Shown here one piece after another: positions 25,301 through 40,158 of a DNA stretch of 64,000 nt. The notes beneath the pieces were generated by a model. That model did no database searches. It was given only the letters and a program-made list of their open reading frames with translations, and was not told the DNA's origin. Source of the stretch: Nemopilema nomurai. Its lineage: Eukaryota; Cnidaria; Scyphozoa; Rhizostomeae; Rhizostomatidae. Each line of letters begins with the position of its first letter. Within the stretch, counting starts at the first letter, position 1. Position numbers and translations under genes: made by a program. The DNA lies in contig ML133496.1 of assembly GCA_003864495.1 (NCBI GenBank), forward strand, positions 1,108,820-1,172,819, in the 5' to 3' direction.

Positions 25301-28300
25301 CTTCATTACAACAATTTACCACCAAGAACAACAAACCTAATTGCATCATAAAGGCACCCAGCTCTGTTTATCAACACATCTACAAATCCACAATAAACTC
25401 CTTGTTTTCATTTTCACCCAAATTCAAAATTATTATCATCATCATTCCCTCTTCCTTTTGTTGTTTAACAAACCATTTTTGATAATTAGAAGTACAATTT
25501 CTCTTGAAGTTATGTGATGTTTGGGTTTCAGGCTCCACAACTGATGGTTCAATCTAAAACACTTTTAATAGGAGAAGCAAATTTCTTATTTCCTCGTTCA
25601 AATCATTCAAGGATATTCTATTAATCTTTAACCTATTATTTAGATGGGATTTAACCAAGGGGTGGGTTCTATAATTTTAAATAATTGCCTTGACAAGAGG
25701 AGTTATGAAACACATTATCAATTATTTATCTGATCATCCACCTAAACACTGCAGTGAATAAATTTCTTTGCTTTGTTTAAACACATTCTGACAATCGATT
25801 CCATTAAAAAAAGTGAGGAAAAAGATCTTTCACTATGATTCATGCACTTAGTGGCATAATTCAAAATAAATTTTACACCTTGCAGAACATTTCCGCTGAA
25901 ATGTTAAAAGAAAGGAATGTCTCATTGAATTCCTGTATGCAGAGGAAAATTTCTTGCATAAAAAAGTGTCAGGGTCTTTTCTCATCACACTAACAGGAAA
26001 TTCTCCTGGTCTTTTTAGTATCTTGACAACAAGTACGAGATTTTTCAGTTGTTACCAAGCACTCTTCCTCAGACTTTTCAGTGGTTTGATTCAAACTCAC
26101 ACTAACACCACATTCCAAGATTAGCAGTCTGCAATCCATCCTATTCTATCACTAACCAGCGTTCAGAGCCACAAAAATTGTCTTCGTTCATTCAATTCTC
26201 TAAGATAACAACTAAGAAATGCACAACCAATTTCTCTGTGCTGCACAAATCTTTGAATAATCTTTCTTCTTCTGTTAGTGATATCCAAAAGTGGAATCTT
26301 GTCTGGCCATTCCCCTTCTTAGTTTTGCTTTGAATCAGATCAATTTGAGTAAGCTCTTCTCAAAATGCAATAGAATAAGAATGGGTGTTGGATTTAGCAT
26401 TCTCTGTTCTTTATTGCCTGTGATAGGAGCATTCCTGTCATGTACACATAGCTGTCTAGCCTTTGTAATATGAAAATTGGCTGTGTGCAGCATTTCGCAC
26501 GCCTTGGATATCGACAGAACTGCCTTTAAATTTGGCGACTTTGATTTACCACTGCTTGATTTACCAGAAAATCTTCGAAACATAAGCAATTTTAAAAAAT
26601 TTTTGTGGCAAATTCTTTGTTTTATGCGTGTGGTGATTAGCACGCCTCATAATACAAAGACTGGCTGTCATAGGTTCTGATTTACAGACTTCTAAATCTG
26701 ATCATCTTCTGTTCCAATCTCATGCATTTTATTCATATGCGTGCGGTTTTAAAAGTCATTCAAAATTACAGCAACCATCACAATATTGTCAGAGTGCCTT
26801 CCATTATATTGAAAAAAAAACTCTTTGAGGGCATATCCTACTTCCCATTTGGTCATATAAAGCTGGTGCCTTATGATGATGTTATGCAAAAGTTTTGAAA
26901 AACACAGCCCAGTGAACAGTTAATTATTTTATTACTCTCTTATTTAAACCAACAACTCAGGCCAAGAATCCTTACTTTCACTTCTTGAGGTAAAAAACTC
27001 ATTTCTGGACAGTTCAGAAACACATGAAGCAAACCCTGTAGAAACTAAAATTTCTGAAAACGGGTCTGGCAACTGTAACACATCTTTTTAAGAGGCATTA
27101 TATATTAATCCAGGGATTATTTTACTTACCTTTTTTTTGTTTCACTTGAGGAAACACCTAAAAAGAGGCAGGGCATACCAGCCCAATTTTCCAATACAAA
27201 AGCTGGATACCAGAATTTGAAGGCATCATTTGCATCAAAGTTACATTGCAGTATTTCTAATGACTGAAAATTCTAAAGAAAAATTAGAAAGATGAACATA
27301 CCTGGTGAATTTTGGTTAAGAAACTGCAGCAATAGTCACTTCTAACACCAATGATTGCATTTCCATCAGAGTAAGACTTGGAATCAATCTCTTGGACTGC
27401 TTCATCAAGAACTATATGTTGCATTTCAGTTGCATTGCATTCAGGAAAGACTTCACCATTATTATCAGCACAAGATACAGGGCTAATGCAGAGAGTATTC
27501 ATAGCGCCTGAAAAGAAATGAACATATAGCTAGAATAAGCTCCTGTCAATGGAAGGCTCTGTTTAGAGAACAAGAAGACTTCTTAAATAGGAGACTTTTC
27601 CTCTCTTAAATTACACCTGCTATTTAATCTTCCAAAAATAATGAGAAACTGTTCAAGACATGCAGAACATTACCCAAAAATAATGTCTTCCAGTTCTAAA
27701 ATTTGAGTTTAGTGTCAATGACAATGAGAGAGAGGGTGCTGTCAATGGAGCAAAATTGAACTTTACTTATCTCTGAGTATCCTACTTTCTGAAAACTATC
27801 AAGTGTCTAAAGAAAAGAATCAAGGACCACTGACATACTTCTAGATCATTTTAAGAGAAATTGGCAGGACCAAGATTGCAGCATTGAAATATTTTTTGCT
27901 GAGGAATGTCTAGTTAATAGAGTTATGGAAAACTAAAGTCATGATTGTAGTCCATGATATTTTGTAAACTGGTGGTAATCAAGAAAACACACAGAGCAGT
28001 ATATCTTGAAGGCAACTAAGCACTGTCTTTTGAAACAAAAAAAAGTTTGACTTTCCATTTTACATTGAATAATTACAAATTAAAACGAGAGGTGAAAACC
28101 ATGAAGGGCACATCAGGAATTTTTTTTTGGTCATCAGAAAAAACATTAGGTCTGAATTAGGTTGAGGTATTTGACAGATATTGCAAACTAGCAGCAAGAG
28201 TATTACCTTCTTCTTCGAAAAATATACACACCTTTTGGATATATAAGCAGATCTTGACAATTTGAGAGACAATTCCCAAGATGGTCATTTTCAGTTATCA

Positions 28301-28985
28301 AATCATATCTGTTGATTAATTCTTCATCAATTAAATCCAGGAGCAAACTTCTTGGAATTTCAAAAATTGTTTCAAGAGTTTCATCTAGCATTTTAATAAA
28401 TGAGCGGCATTCAAGTGCATGGGTATCATTTCGCGTGAATCTGTTTACTGTTCTGAATATTCGTTTGCTATTTAATCTGAAATACTCTCTAAAGTTTTCT
28501 GGAGGCACTTGTCTCTGGCCCAATACAATAGCTGCATCATAGGCATATTTCAGAGGATGGAATTGCCTGTAAAGAATTTCCGTGTCAAAGTCCTTGAGTT
28601 CATCTAATATCGTATCAATCAGAAGTTCCGGGTAGTCCCGAAGCATCGTGTTTAAATGCCCTAGACTCGTGGTCTGTAATTCTTTCGCTATTTTTTCAGC
28701 ACAAGTGTCATGAGGGCAAGACCAGACATCCCGAACATCTTCAATGATTTGTGAAATTTCGCTTTCATTTGGTGGTGTAAGTGGGAAACACGGTTGGTAT
28801 GTTATGTACCTTCCGTGTTTAAAGTCTGGAGTTTTTCTTGAAGTCGACTGGATTCCACTGCTGCTACTAAAGTTAATATCAATACCATCATTGGTGCCAA
28901 AATCAACCACTGATTGTCCTTTAAAAGTCGTGTTAATCTTTGGAAAAAGTGGAACTGGAAAACTAATTAGTTCTTTCTGCTGCAT
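19396..28985 (-). CDS. TAF1C: TAF1C (TAFI110), SL1/TIF-IB subunit for RNA polymerase I
   Basis: TAF1C belongs to the TBP-containing factor SL1, which recruits RNA polymerase I to rDNA promoters in the nucleolus. Five exons, 28985-28232, 27507-27302, 22770-22477, 22000-21602 and 21111-19396, join in phase to about 1,122 residues (human 869). Matches to human TAF1C run in order: LLLDLIDEELINRY and LLIYPKG at the end of exon 1; GVRSDYCCS in exon 2; beta-propeller blades with CLENGEIRCW and YDTR in exon 3 and GFIVVDERF and LLGGYRY in exon 4; and IQLTKPGDLFYQ in exon 5. The protein ends in KK-x4-EMGF, like the human terminal RMGF. Human TAF1C, as I recall it, lacks the putative zinc ribbon here (CX2C-X10-CX2C, about residues 784-801). 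Long acidic and basic low-complexity stretches fill the C-terminal half. The exon 2-3 intron is 4.5 kb; a small extra phase-0 exon there cannot be excluded. It is divergent from SNRPF. Confidence 0.9.
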
Positions 28986-29187
28986 CACAACAAGGCTGTC
29001 ATTTTTCTTTCCAAAACAAACTTATTCCTTGATGCACTGTTTGACGCCATTTTCCCGCCAAGAAGAGATTACTTCACTACGAGGCAAATACAAAAGTACA
29101 GATTCTCCACACATTCTTTGCTAGTCGGCACGTTCTACTTCCATTGAATTTAAGAAGCAGAATAGACTGTTACAAAAAACCAAGAAG
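28986..29187. promoter_or_regulatory. Shared upstream region of TAF1C and SNRPF
   Basis: Only 202 bases separate the divergent start codons of TAF1C (-) and SNRPF (+), so both 5' UTRs and core promoters must lie here or overlap the first exons. I see no TATA box at a convincing place. A bidirectional promoter is inferred from spacing alone. Confidence 0.5.
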
Positions 29188-31445
<2,258 letters not shown>

Positions 31446-32616
31446 TTGGCATATCACTGTGGTATCATCGTTAACAGACTGCTATTCAACAACAAACTTT
31501 CAATGCAGGCCACTGCCTTGTGTATATGGACACTTTTGAAAGTTTTTGGGGACAAAGGTTGCAGCATTTGTGTTGGCCTGTTGTAAATCTAAAGACTTTG
31601 AAGATGAACAGAAAAACTGATCTGACCTACTTCTTGTTTATATTTTTTATGTTTTATGTGAGAACTCACACATTTTACAAAAACAAAAATATTAGCAAAC
31701 CATACTGTCTTATGTCTCATTGATTCAGTTGCTGGATATTTCTTATTGATGAAACTGCTTCAGCTAAATCAGCCAGTGGGTATCTACTTGTTTTCAAATT
31801 AGAAACTTGTATTATTTTTGGTTGGACCATAACCAACAAGATGGCACTAAACTGTGAAATACAAGAAGGAGTAGTCCCCATTTTTGTACTGGACAATACG
31901 AGTAAGAGCTCAGCATGTCTAACCAAACATTTGCAAATTCTTTAGCAATATTCAACTTAAGATCTAAATATGTTCCTCTAAAAGTCTGCAGATACTATGT
32001 TAAAGTTACAAAAAGTTACTGTTTAATGCAGTTATAATTTTAAATAGGATTGTGCTTTGAAAAGAAATAGAAAATAATACTGACTGGGCAACAATTTTTT
32101 TAGCTAGATGCAGTCTAATGTGCAGCCGTAAAGATGATATTTTTTCAAATCAATGTAGGAAAATAAATCCTTCCTTTCAGGCTTGTAATTTCAACAAGAT
32201 TTCTCCCAACCTTTACAAACACCATTGGACTTTAAAATTTAATAATTATTAAACAAGCAATAAATTACAAAATCAATAAATAAATAAGTGCAGATGCTGC
32301 ATAAGATGACTTTATACAACTATCGTTGTGAACCTGCTTGTTTTTGCACAAAAGATTTTCAGACAATCATGGCGAAACTAAGGAGAAAGGAGAGTGTCTT
32401 ATCCACCTTTTTAATGTTGTTCTCATGTTGCAACAAACTGCCCCTAATCATGCAAGAACGGGTTTTATTCTTCATCAAATCTTTCGGGAGAACGTCAAAC
32501 AAAAATCTCCCTAATACTGTCAGTGCGATTGTCAACAAGAATTATGAAAGCAAATAATAATTTGAATACCTCATGCATAATTGGAAATTACGTTGTGCTT
32601 AGAATCACGTGAGCAA
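31446..32616. other. Convergent 3' flank of SNRPF and the multicopper oxidase gene
   Basis: This is AT-rich sequence between two genes that end towards each other, presumably both 3' UTRs plus spacer. An AATAAA (+) lies at 32,162-32,167 and a TTTATT (AATAAA on the minus strand) near 32,464. No further gene is visible. Confidence 0.5.
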
Positions 32617-35600
32617 TCATGATTTGATGGCTTGAAGATTAAATTCTACGGCAGACCTGCCCTCTTTCCTAAACCTATGGCAGAAAAAAATTAAGACGAT
32701 CGACAATCCCAATGCCACACACCACCCAACTATCAGGCCAAACCAAAGCCCTAATGGAAAGTCGCAATCTTTCTTTGACGTCACCGCATCCTTCTTTAGT
32801 TTCCAGACCCCTGGTGTCACGTCTCCGCATATCGGTATATCATCACCAGGCGCTGGCAACTGATTACTTGATTCCAGGAACACCACTTGCATCCCCATAA
32901 TGAAATGCCACGTCACGTGACAATGAAACGGCCAGACCCCCGGGTTATCCGCGACGAATCTGATTGCGATCCAACCGCAGCCCCCCTGCTCTGCCTGGCC
33001 CCCGAAAGGCCTCGCAGAGTCGGGGAGCACCGTTGTGGTGTCTCTGTACACAGCATTTGCCGGATCAAGCGAAGCCAGTTGGGCCGCACTGCCATTCCAA
33101 AGTCCGTTGCCCATGCCAACCACCCAGAACTTGTGTCCGTGGAGATGCCAGGGGTGTTGCTCGCATGCCTTAATTAATCACAGGAAACACAAAAACGATT
33201 ACTACTTCATATGAAATCGATATCAAAAGCATGGGCTGTATTGTTCAGACATCAAAAGTAACGTAATTATGATTTTGAACGACGTACAAAGAACTTTCAA
33301 ACGACAGTAAAGTATCTTTAGCAGGAAACCATCGCTCCATTAGCAAAATGTCTACGTCAGGGGTTTGCAATCTTGAAAGGTACCCGCAGGAGACTGGAAG
33401 AAGAGACTCCCCTTTAAAACCCCATGCTTTTAAGTTTCAATCATTTGATGGAAATTGGAATCACGCATATTCATACATCACTAATTGTTCCCAAACACAG
33501 AAAACAAGCCAGGAAGTCTGTGCATTTGTAGAAAGCACCAAGTTTTGTGAAGTTAATATATATCTTAGGTCGCGCCATTTTGGGGGACTCCCAGGGCCGC
33601 ATTTAGGGGCGCCGGGGCCCTAGGCCCAAATCTGATTGGGTCCCTCAGAGCACTATTTCATGTAGGTTTTCAAAACGTTGCACGGGGCCCCTTGAGGTTA
33701 AAAACATCAGCCCAATAGGCCCATGGGTAAAAGCGTCACTGGTGACTCCTATGGCCCTATGGCAGTGCAAGGCTACAATCGAGACACGCCTATGTTAATG
33801 GATTAACAAGTCTATGTTTTGATTTTATATAGTGACGTTTGTATACATTTGAGGATACATGATATCAAGATAATATGATAGAACTAAGTTACTCTAACTA
33901 GTTCTTTTATTTTATCTTGATGATATTAGAGGATATGGAGTTTTTTATACGTCTACGCCCTACTGAAGCTGGGTTCAAAATTTATTTAGATTTCACTGCG
34001 ATAATACATCTGACTAGACTCTTGAAAGTAACCAAAGTGGAATTTTGATGCCTTGTGCCACTGCACGGGTCGCAAATTAACGAAAAACGACCGTTCTGTT
34101 AGAAAAGAAGGTCCCACATCAGTGGGAAATAATGCACGAACGGATAGCTGATAAGAAATCCACCGCACGCGAAAAAGTAAAACTATAAAATGATCTTGGC
34201 AAGGGTAAACCAATCTTCTCCTACCACTTTGTTAAAATTCAATTCAACTCACCTTATTGCATGCTGGGTAATTCTGAATGATGACTTCAATGACATCACC
34301 TTGGTTTATTGTATAATACCCCCGTCGCTCGTTCAAGCTACTCTTCCTGATGTTGTAGTACACCATATGTGCGACCGGGGTGTTCTCCCACTTGTAGGTG
34401 ATCCCGTTCATTGCCCACCGCAAGTGCCGGTCCGTGGCGTTGCAGTTCTGCCAGGGTTTGCTTACCTGGTGATCGTTAAAACTCTCACCTTGCTTCCAGC
34501 GAAATCGTTCTTGGGTCCCAAGCAAAACAATCCTTCGAGTGACTTTGTTATTCGCGGGCGCCGGCTTCATTCCTTTCAAGGATCTCTGCTGGCTGGTGCT
34601 AAAGGCACTGTCGTCCCATTTCGGCTGCGTCGATGAGACAACTTCGCGCGCCACACTTGGAACAGACGAACTGCTTCCTTTGTACTTGAGAACTGCATAC
34701 CCAGTTACAACGCCGCTGCGATGGCGCGATCTCACGCTTATCCAATAGGCATCCGTTGCTTGTGTGGTGTTGATTAGGACCGAATATCTCTGGCCCGAGT
34801 TGATATCGAGGCTGGAGACTTCCAATGGTGCTATCGAATGTCCGTCCGCTTCTATAATCGTCATGTTGTGGCCTTGGATTGCTACGTTCAGAAACGACAG
34901 CTCCGCAACACTTCCTAGCCGAAGCCTCACAGTTTTATTCGGAGAAACCTCAATGACGTCATACCCCGGGCACTGTGCCTCCGCGCAGTATACAGTGCTA
35001 CCCGGTTTGAAGTAGGGGTAGTTGGTATTAATGGGCACCGAATTGGCCGTGCAATTGTAATACCCCTTGCCGTTTATCAACACGCTCTGAGGGTCGCCTG
35101 CCCAGCGGAACTTCTCTTCCAACAACCCAGTCGCAATTTCCAGATGGCTAGCATGATACCAATCGTTCAGTAACAACAACCGCTCTTCGTCATAGTTTGC
35201 AGGCGTGCCCGAAGTCGGATTTATAATCAGCATACCGAACAGTCCGGCAGATCGAATGCCTCCGATATGCCCGTGGTAAAAATAAGTACCCGGGTCCGAG
35301 TTGACCAGAAACCGGTAGGTGAATGACGTCTTTGGGGGAATGGGGCAGCTTGATATAAGGCCAATGCCGTCCTGCCACACTGTCCCTTTCTGCAGCTGCC
35401 CGTGAAAATGGATTGTCACCGCATCAGTCCCAAGCATATTCTTCACCTGTTTTTATAAAGGGGAAAATTCATCAACAAATTAGTTGTTGTGACAAAGTAG
35501 GCAATAGATTTTTAATAACTACATTTTTGTGTTTTTTTTCCAATGGAATCAAGGGCTCCGACGCAGGTTGGAAAATGGAGGGGCCAAGGAAGATTTTAAC

Positions 35601-38546
35601 AATCATAACATTTAGAAAGATATTTAGAAAAGCTCTATTGCTTTACAAAAAAGTGCGGGGGCCATGGCCCCCCCGGCCCCCCCCCTTCGTCGGAGGCCCT
35701 GGGAATGGGAGATGGTTTACCCCCAGTTCGAATCAGCGTCTCTTTTAACGCTCCGACAAAACCAGCTTTTCAAGGACTCTGCGTCTCACAATTGCTAGAG
35801 CACGAGAAATGATACGGTTTACACTTGTGCATTCAGAGCTAATAATGTCATCTAGGAGGGGTGGATCCCCAGTAGGGTGTGAGCACCCCTAAGATTTCCC
35901 AGGTTTATTTCTTTAGCAACTGAAGACACAGTCTCTAACTATGCAAAACAATGCAAAACAACCTGAAATTCTAGCATCCGCTTCAGTATGCTTAGTGCTA
36001 TTAATTCTCTTCATGTATAATGATATTATTAAACTTTCCCTGGTTTCGCCAAAAGTATTCGATAGTCTCAAAAAATCATTGTCTCCTCTATTTCCCGGCC
36101 ATTCGAGGGACCCATGGTCTGCACATTAGACCAGTTTCTGCACCCGTGGAAGTGAATTTAGCCAATCACTGTGCCAGATCGAGGGGTTCTCAGCATTGGC
36201 GCGAGAACCCATGAGTTTCAAAAATCTGAAATATCAAAGAATACCATCTTAACCAGGGGGTTGCTTCCCTGTCAGGGCGAAAGTCCATTTATCATCCATT
36301 TGCTATTAGACTCAAGCTAACTTTTCATGATGTTTACCCGTGATTATCAAATAGTTTGTTTTACTCAGTGCTTTTTACCGCCCGGAAATCTTTCTAGTCA
36401 ATGTTGATGCGCAAATCATACGCAACGTAGCCTTGACTTTCAAAACATAGCTAGGCTACAATGCCTGTCAAAGGTCCTTGGAACACCTCTGTATTTTCTC
36501 TAGTTTTTGCATTTTTCATTTCTTTGACATGCCAATAGCTGTTAATCCAACTTCCCCCTTAAACAGTGTTGGTAACAAAGTATAGCATCCAGTTAATCTT
36601 GGGAAAAAGTTTAGCGCAAAAACGGCGCTCCTTTTAGCAGCAGGACAACATTGTTCGCAGGGGGAGAGGGATGAATGGAAAAATTGCCGTTAGTGTCCCA
36701 TCAATACTGGCAGGCATTGTAGACCATTGGCTAAGAGAATGCTAGAACTCAATAATTCAAAAACAGGTGGGTTTTCATCAGTCCAGGATATGACATGAAA
36801 AGCAATGCAGTCAGGAACGAGCCTTGAGATGCAGTGCACACGTGCATTATTTTTCTAGACCGATTAACTGCAGATTTCAAAAGTAGATGACGATTGTACG
36901 AGCCTTAATATGCGTAAAGGGGTTTTGAGGTGTTATCGAGGCTGTGTCCAAATTTGTTGAGAAAAAGCATCGAAAGACCTAATTTTTGAGACCTGATTTT
37001 AGGTTATTGCCTTAAAGGCCAAGCTCACCCTACGTCAGTCTAGGCAAGAAGCCGAAATTTTATTTTATAACACCAAAGTTTGAATTTTCTTTCAAGGTAC
37101 CGTTTGAATTAGCCAGATTAAAAAACTTGCACCATTTTGCCGACATTATTGCCTGCGAAATTTTTGAGGAAGCATTTGAGCTGCGAGCAATGATGCCTGC
37201 TACACACACACAAATATAACATAATATATAAACATTACTTCATTGATATTTGTCCGAGGTGCTCGCACAAGAGGTCTAGCATAGCCGCAAGAACATGCAA
37301 GTTTTCCAACCTGGCCCTTCAGCAATACAGCGACAACTTACAGACGGGCAGCAAAATGAACTTTACACAACATACGTCTCATCAATGCCGCACAATCGCA
37401 CAATTTGATTGGTGGGTTGATGCCTGTGCGAACTTACAAAAAACCATCAGTCTCACGGATACCCCAAGTCTGACTACATTGGATCCCTGTGATATATTCG
37501 TATGATTCTGGTATGATTACATACACTGACTGAGACACTGAGATCAGGCCAACAAAAGTAACGATACTTTGCACTAAAAAATGGTGATTCTTTGAGACAC
37601 ATGGAAATTTGACTGTCCTACGTGCGGACGGCGAAACAGTCTGGATCCGCCCCTGTGACAACTCGTTTTTTTGACAAGTCTCTCTCGCCCTCCGGCGCAA
37701 CCTCTGTCAAAAGAGTACTGATTTAATCACGGTCGCACCTCAACCGAAAAATTCCTTTTATGTGCCTCGACAATTCTTTGATGTAAGTTTAAACCATTTT
37801 GAAGCTGGAGTTTGAAATCTTAAATCCCTTTTACTGTTGTTTCCATAGAGTAGCCGGTGCTCACGTATGCCTGACTGGTAAATTTTTGTTGCTTCCATTA
37901 AAATGCCAAGAGGGAAATGTTAGTATCAACTAGCTTGAATTGCTCCACCACACGGCTGAAGTTCTTGTTTACGCAAGAATGATAACAGGAAGAAGGTTGT
38001 TTACAAAACATGCTTTGATAACGGTTGGTGGGGAGGGGGTTAACGAGGTAGGGAGGGGGAGAATTTCGTGAGAAAACAGCTACCCAACCCACAAGGATCT
38101 ATTCCAAAGGCTGTACACAAGGATCTATTCCAAAGGCTGTACACAAGGATCTATTCCAAAGGCTTACACAAGGATCTATTCCAAAGGCTGTACACAAGGA
38201 TCTATTCCAAAGGCTGTACACAAGGATCTATTCCAAAGGCTGTACACAAGGATCTATTCCAAAGGCTGTACACAAGGATCTATTCCAAAGGCTGTACACA
38301 AGGATCTATTCCAAAGGCTGTACTACACCAAACAACATCACGTACCTCGACTTCCAAAGTGTCACCAGCAGTGACGCTTACAGTTGGCCCAGGGAACATC
38401 CCATTGACCAGCGTTACGGGCCTCTCAACACAATCCGGACTTCGGTACTGCATCGATACTTCGAAGGTGTACTTTACACTGGAAGCAAATTGTGCGAAAG
38501 TGGCAATTATGGAGAAGAAAAGTGCGGCTTCCATTTCTGCGATCAT
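32617..38546 (-). CDS. Membrane-anchored laccase/ascorbate-oxidase-like multicopper oxidase
   Basis: Multicopper oxidases of this class oxidise phenols, ascorbate or similar substrates and reduce oxygen to water. Three exons, 38546-38346, 35446-34253 and 33168-32617, join in phase 0 to 648 residues. A signal peptide spans about residues 1-24. All four copper-ligand motifs are intact: HFHG (80-83), HGH (125-127), HPWHLHGH (470-477) and HCH-x3-H-x4-M (547-558). The axial type-1 position is Met, as in ascorbate oxidase, and HPWHLHGH is also the ascorbate-oxidase form. After the third cupredoxin domain a single membrane segment (about 604-627) and a short basic tail suggest a surface-anchored enzyme with an extracellular catalytic part. 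Intron 1 (2.9 kb) carries a hAT-like MITE and starts at a 26-bp tandem array. The substrate is unknown; roles in cuticle or matrix cross-linking, pigment or metal oxidation are all possible. Confidence 0.9.
35550..35701. mobile_element. Short hAT-like MITE
   Basis: A 152-bp segment begins CAAGGGCTCCGACG and ends with the complement of CAGGGCCTCCGACG, giving an imperfect 13-14 bp inverted repeat whose CAGGG-like tip is typical of hAT elements. Next to the right end is a GC-rich palindrome, GGGGCCATGGCCCC. An 8-bp target duplication is not clear (both flanks contain GGAAT). It sits in intron 1 of the multicopper oxidase gene, near exon 2. Confidence 0.4.
38091..38323. repeat. 26-bp tandem array, nine copies
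   Basis: Nine head-to-tail copies of a 26-bp unit containing AAGGATCTATTCCAAAGGCT follow each other with almost no divergence; the third lacks two bases. The array lies in intron 1 of the multicopper oxidase gene, and its last copy ends 22 bases from the end of exon 1. It runs open on the plus strand, but only because of the repeat. It is not a CRISPR array because there are no spacers. Confidence 0.95.
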
Positions 38547-38944
38547 TCGAAACCTTTCACTCCAGGAATCTTTCGGTTGACTAACACCGTTTGCTCCAAT
38601 TTTCTCACATTGTTTTCACAGTTGCTTTCCAAGCAGGAATTCAACACCAAAGTTAAACTTTCTTCCTCTTCTCTATTGACAACAAATAGTTCAAGGCGTT
38701 AAATCAATCTGACTCTCGCGATAACGGCCATTCAGTCTGCGTCCATTTTCAAAAAGCCTTTAGAAAACGCCTTGTGTTGCCGCATTTATGCCGTCACGCA
38801 CGAGAGATCCCCATTAGAATTCGGGAACAGCGAATCTCTATGTTCGATTTAATGATCACATTGGAATCCACAGATTTCTAACAATAGTTAAATGACTCAG
38901 CGACTCAACCAACAATATAGGAGCGCCGCATGACTATGGTTTCG

Positions 38945-38995
38945 CGATGATGATAATAACAATAACAATACTAATAATAATAATGATAAATAATC
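38945..38995. repeat. Microsatellite-like (AAT/GAT/AAC)n tract
   Basis: An interrupted run of GATGATGATAATAAC and AATAAT-type trinucleotides about 50 bases long, in non-coding DNA. Confidence 0.8.
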
Positions 38996-39076
38996 AACAC
39001 TCGTGGAATCACCCTTAAACAGGGGGGCACATGTACGCAGCAAATAGGCATTTTTGTGTGCAGCGGAAGTGAGCTA

Positions 39077-39398
39077 CACGCTTTTTTTATAAAGAACCAT
39101 TTTATAAGGAACCTACATGTAGGAGGTCGAAATATACAAAGAACTTATACTACTAAAAGAGAAATCCCTAAGGAACTTTTCGTTTAGAAATTTTTTTATA
39201 ACTGCAAGTATCATGAGCTAAAAAGCCCGTTCCATTCATTTGCAGCCAATACTCGCATAGATTGTTTGCTATTCGTGTGTCAAGTGAAAATTAAGGAACT
39301 TTTACGGAACTTTTGGTACTAAATCTGATGACTTGAGGTCTACGAATAAGGAACTTTTGGAACTAGGCCTTGTGGTAGGTTCCTTATAAAAAAGCGTG
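39077..39398. mobile_element. TA-flanked inverted-repeat element (mariner-like MITE)
   Basis: Both ends carry CACGCTTTTTTATAAGGAACC-type inverted repeats of about 20-23 bp; the left copy is interrupted by roughly 13 extra bases. A TA dinucleotide flanks each end (39075-39076 and 39399-39400), which fits a Tc1/mariner-type target duplication. The interior repeats GGAACTTTT several times and has no long open frame, so it would be non-autonomous. Confidence 0.5.
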
Positions 39399-39614
39399 TA
39401 TATGTCAAAAGCAGGGAAAACATCATGCCCCAACCCCCCCCCCCCCCTGTGTCCGGGCAACGATACATTCTCAACAAAAGAAACAACACTGAAAGAACTT
39501 TGCCCCTGAAAAATACTGTCGCATTAACTTTGATCCAAACAGACTTTTCCATCAATAACACTTTTCAATTTCTTCAGAGGGACCCGTGTGATATCAAAAG
39601 GAGCCGCTGTTTGT

Positions 39615-40158
39615 ATACTCTTATGTGCTTAATTGTAGGGGGGGGGGTCGAATAAAGAGGGGGGGTGGACATTTTCCTAGATTTTCATAAAGCAGAGGGG
39701 TCATAATAAAATGAACTACAGGGAAAATCGTAAATAAGCATCTAAAATGGGAGGGTGAAAATAAAATGAGGGGGTGGGGGTGAGATATTGCAAGTGCACT
39801 TTTGGTCAGAGTCGAAAACATGTTAGCTGGTGAACGGCAGAGGCATAGAGCTCAAGAACAAGAAGCAAAACAATAGAGTTAAAAGACAATTTAAGTATGG
39901 CTGACGACAATGAGTAAACGCTTTTGAAATTTTAGGGTCTGATTTATTTTTTCTTTAAAAGAGTTTTGGACGGAGCCAAGCCATTTTTTTCTGAGAAGTT
40001 TAAAATATCTAATATGGGGGGTTGATAATAAAATGAGGGGGTTGGTCATCCTTTGGAATTTCCATAAAATGGGGGGGTCATTATAAAATGCTATGAAGGG
40101 TAAAAAATTTTGAAAAATGCAATATGACCCTCCCCTACAATTAAGCACACAAGAGTAT
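39615..40158. mobile_element. Inverted-repeat element with G-rich subterminal repeats
   Basis: The ends ATACTCTTATGTGCTTAATT and its complement form a terminal inverted repeat of about 26 bp with one or two mismatches. Inside, runs of G and the phrase TCATAATAAAATG or TCATTATAAAATG recur, so the two halves look like diverged direct copies. The element is 544 bp, has no open frame of note and shows no clear target duplication. Confidence 0.5.

Noticed and set aside
26291..26680. Overlapping open frames on both strands near 26.5 kb
   Set aside because: They lie in the 4.5-kb TAF1C intron, show no domain and are not needed for phase; a transposon remnant is possible but unsupported.
32712..33177. 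Plus-strand open frames over 32.7-33.2 kb
   Set aside because: Shadows of multicopper oxidase exon 3 on the other strand.
37630..37660. CAGGGGCGGATCCAG motif resembling a transposon tip
   Set aside because: Only one end is visible and no matching inverted copy was found nearby.
38091..38323. CRISPR-like array
   Set aside because: Units are directly adjacent with no unique spacers, and the genome is eukaryotic.
38068..38580. 170-codon plus-strand open frame with repeating peptide
   Set aside because: It is produced by the 26-bp tandem array and by antisense of multicopper oxidase exon 1; unit length and composition keep the frame open by chance.
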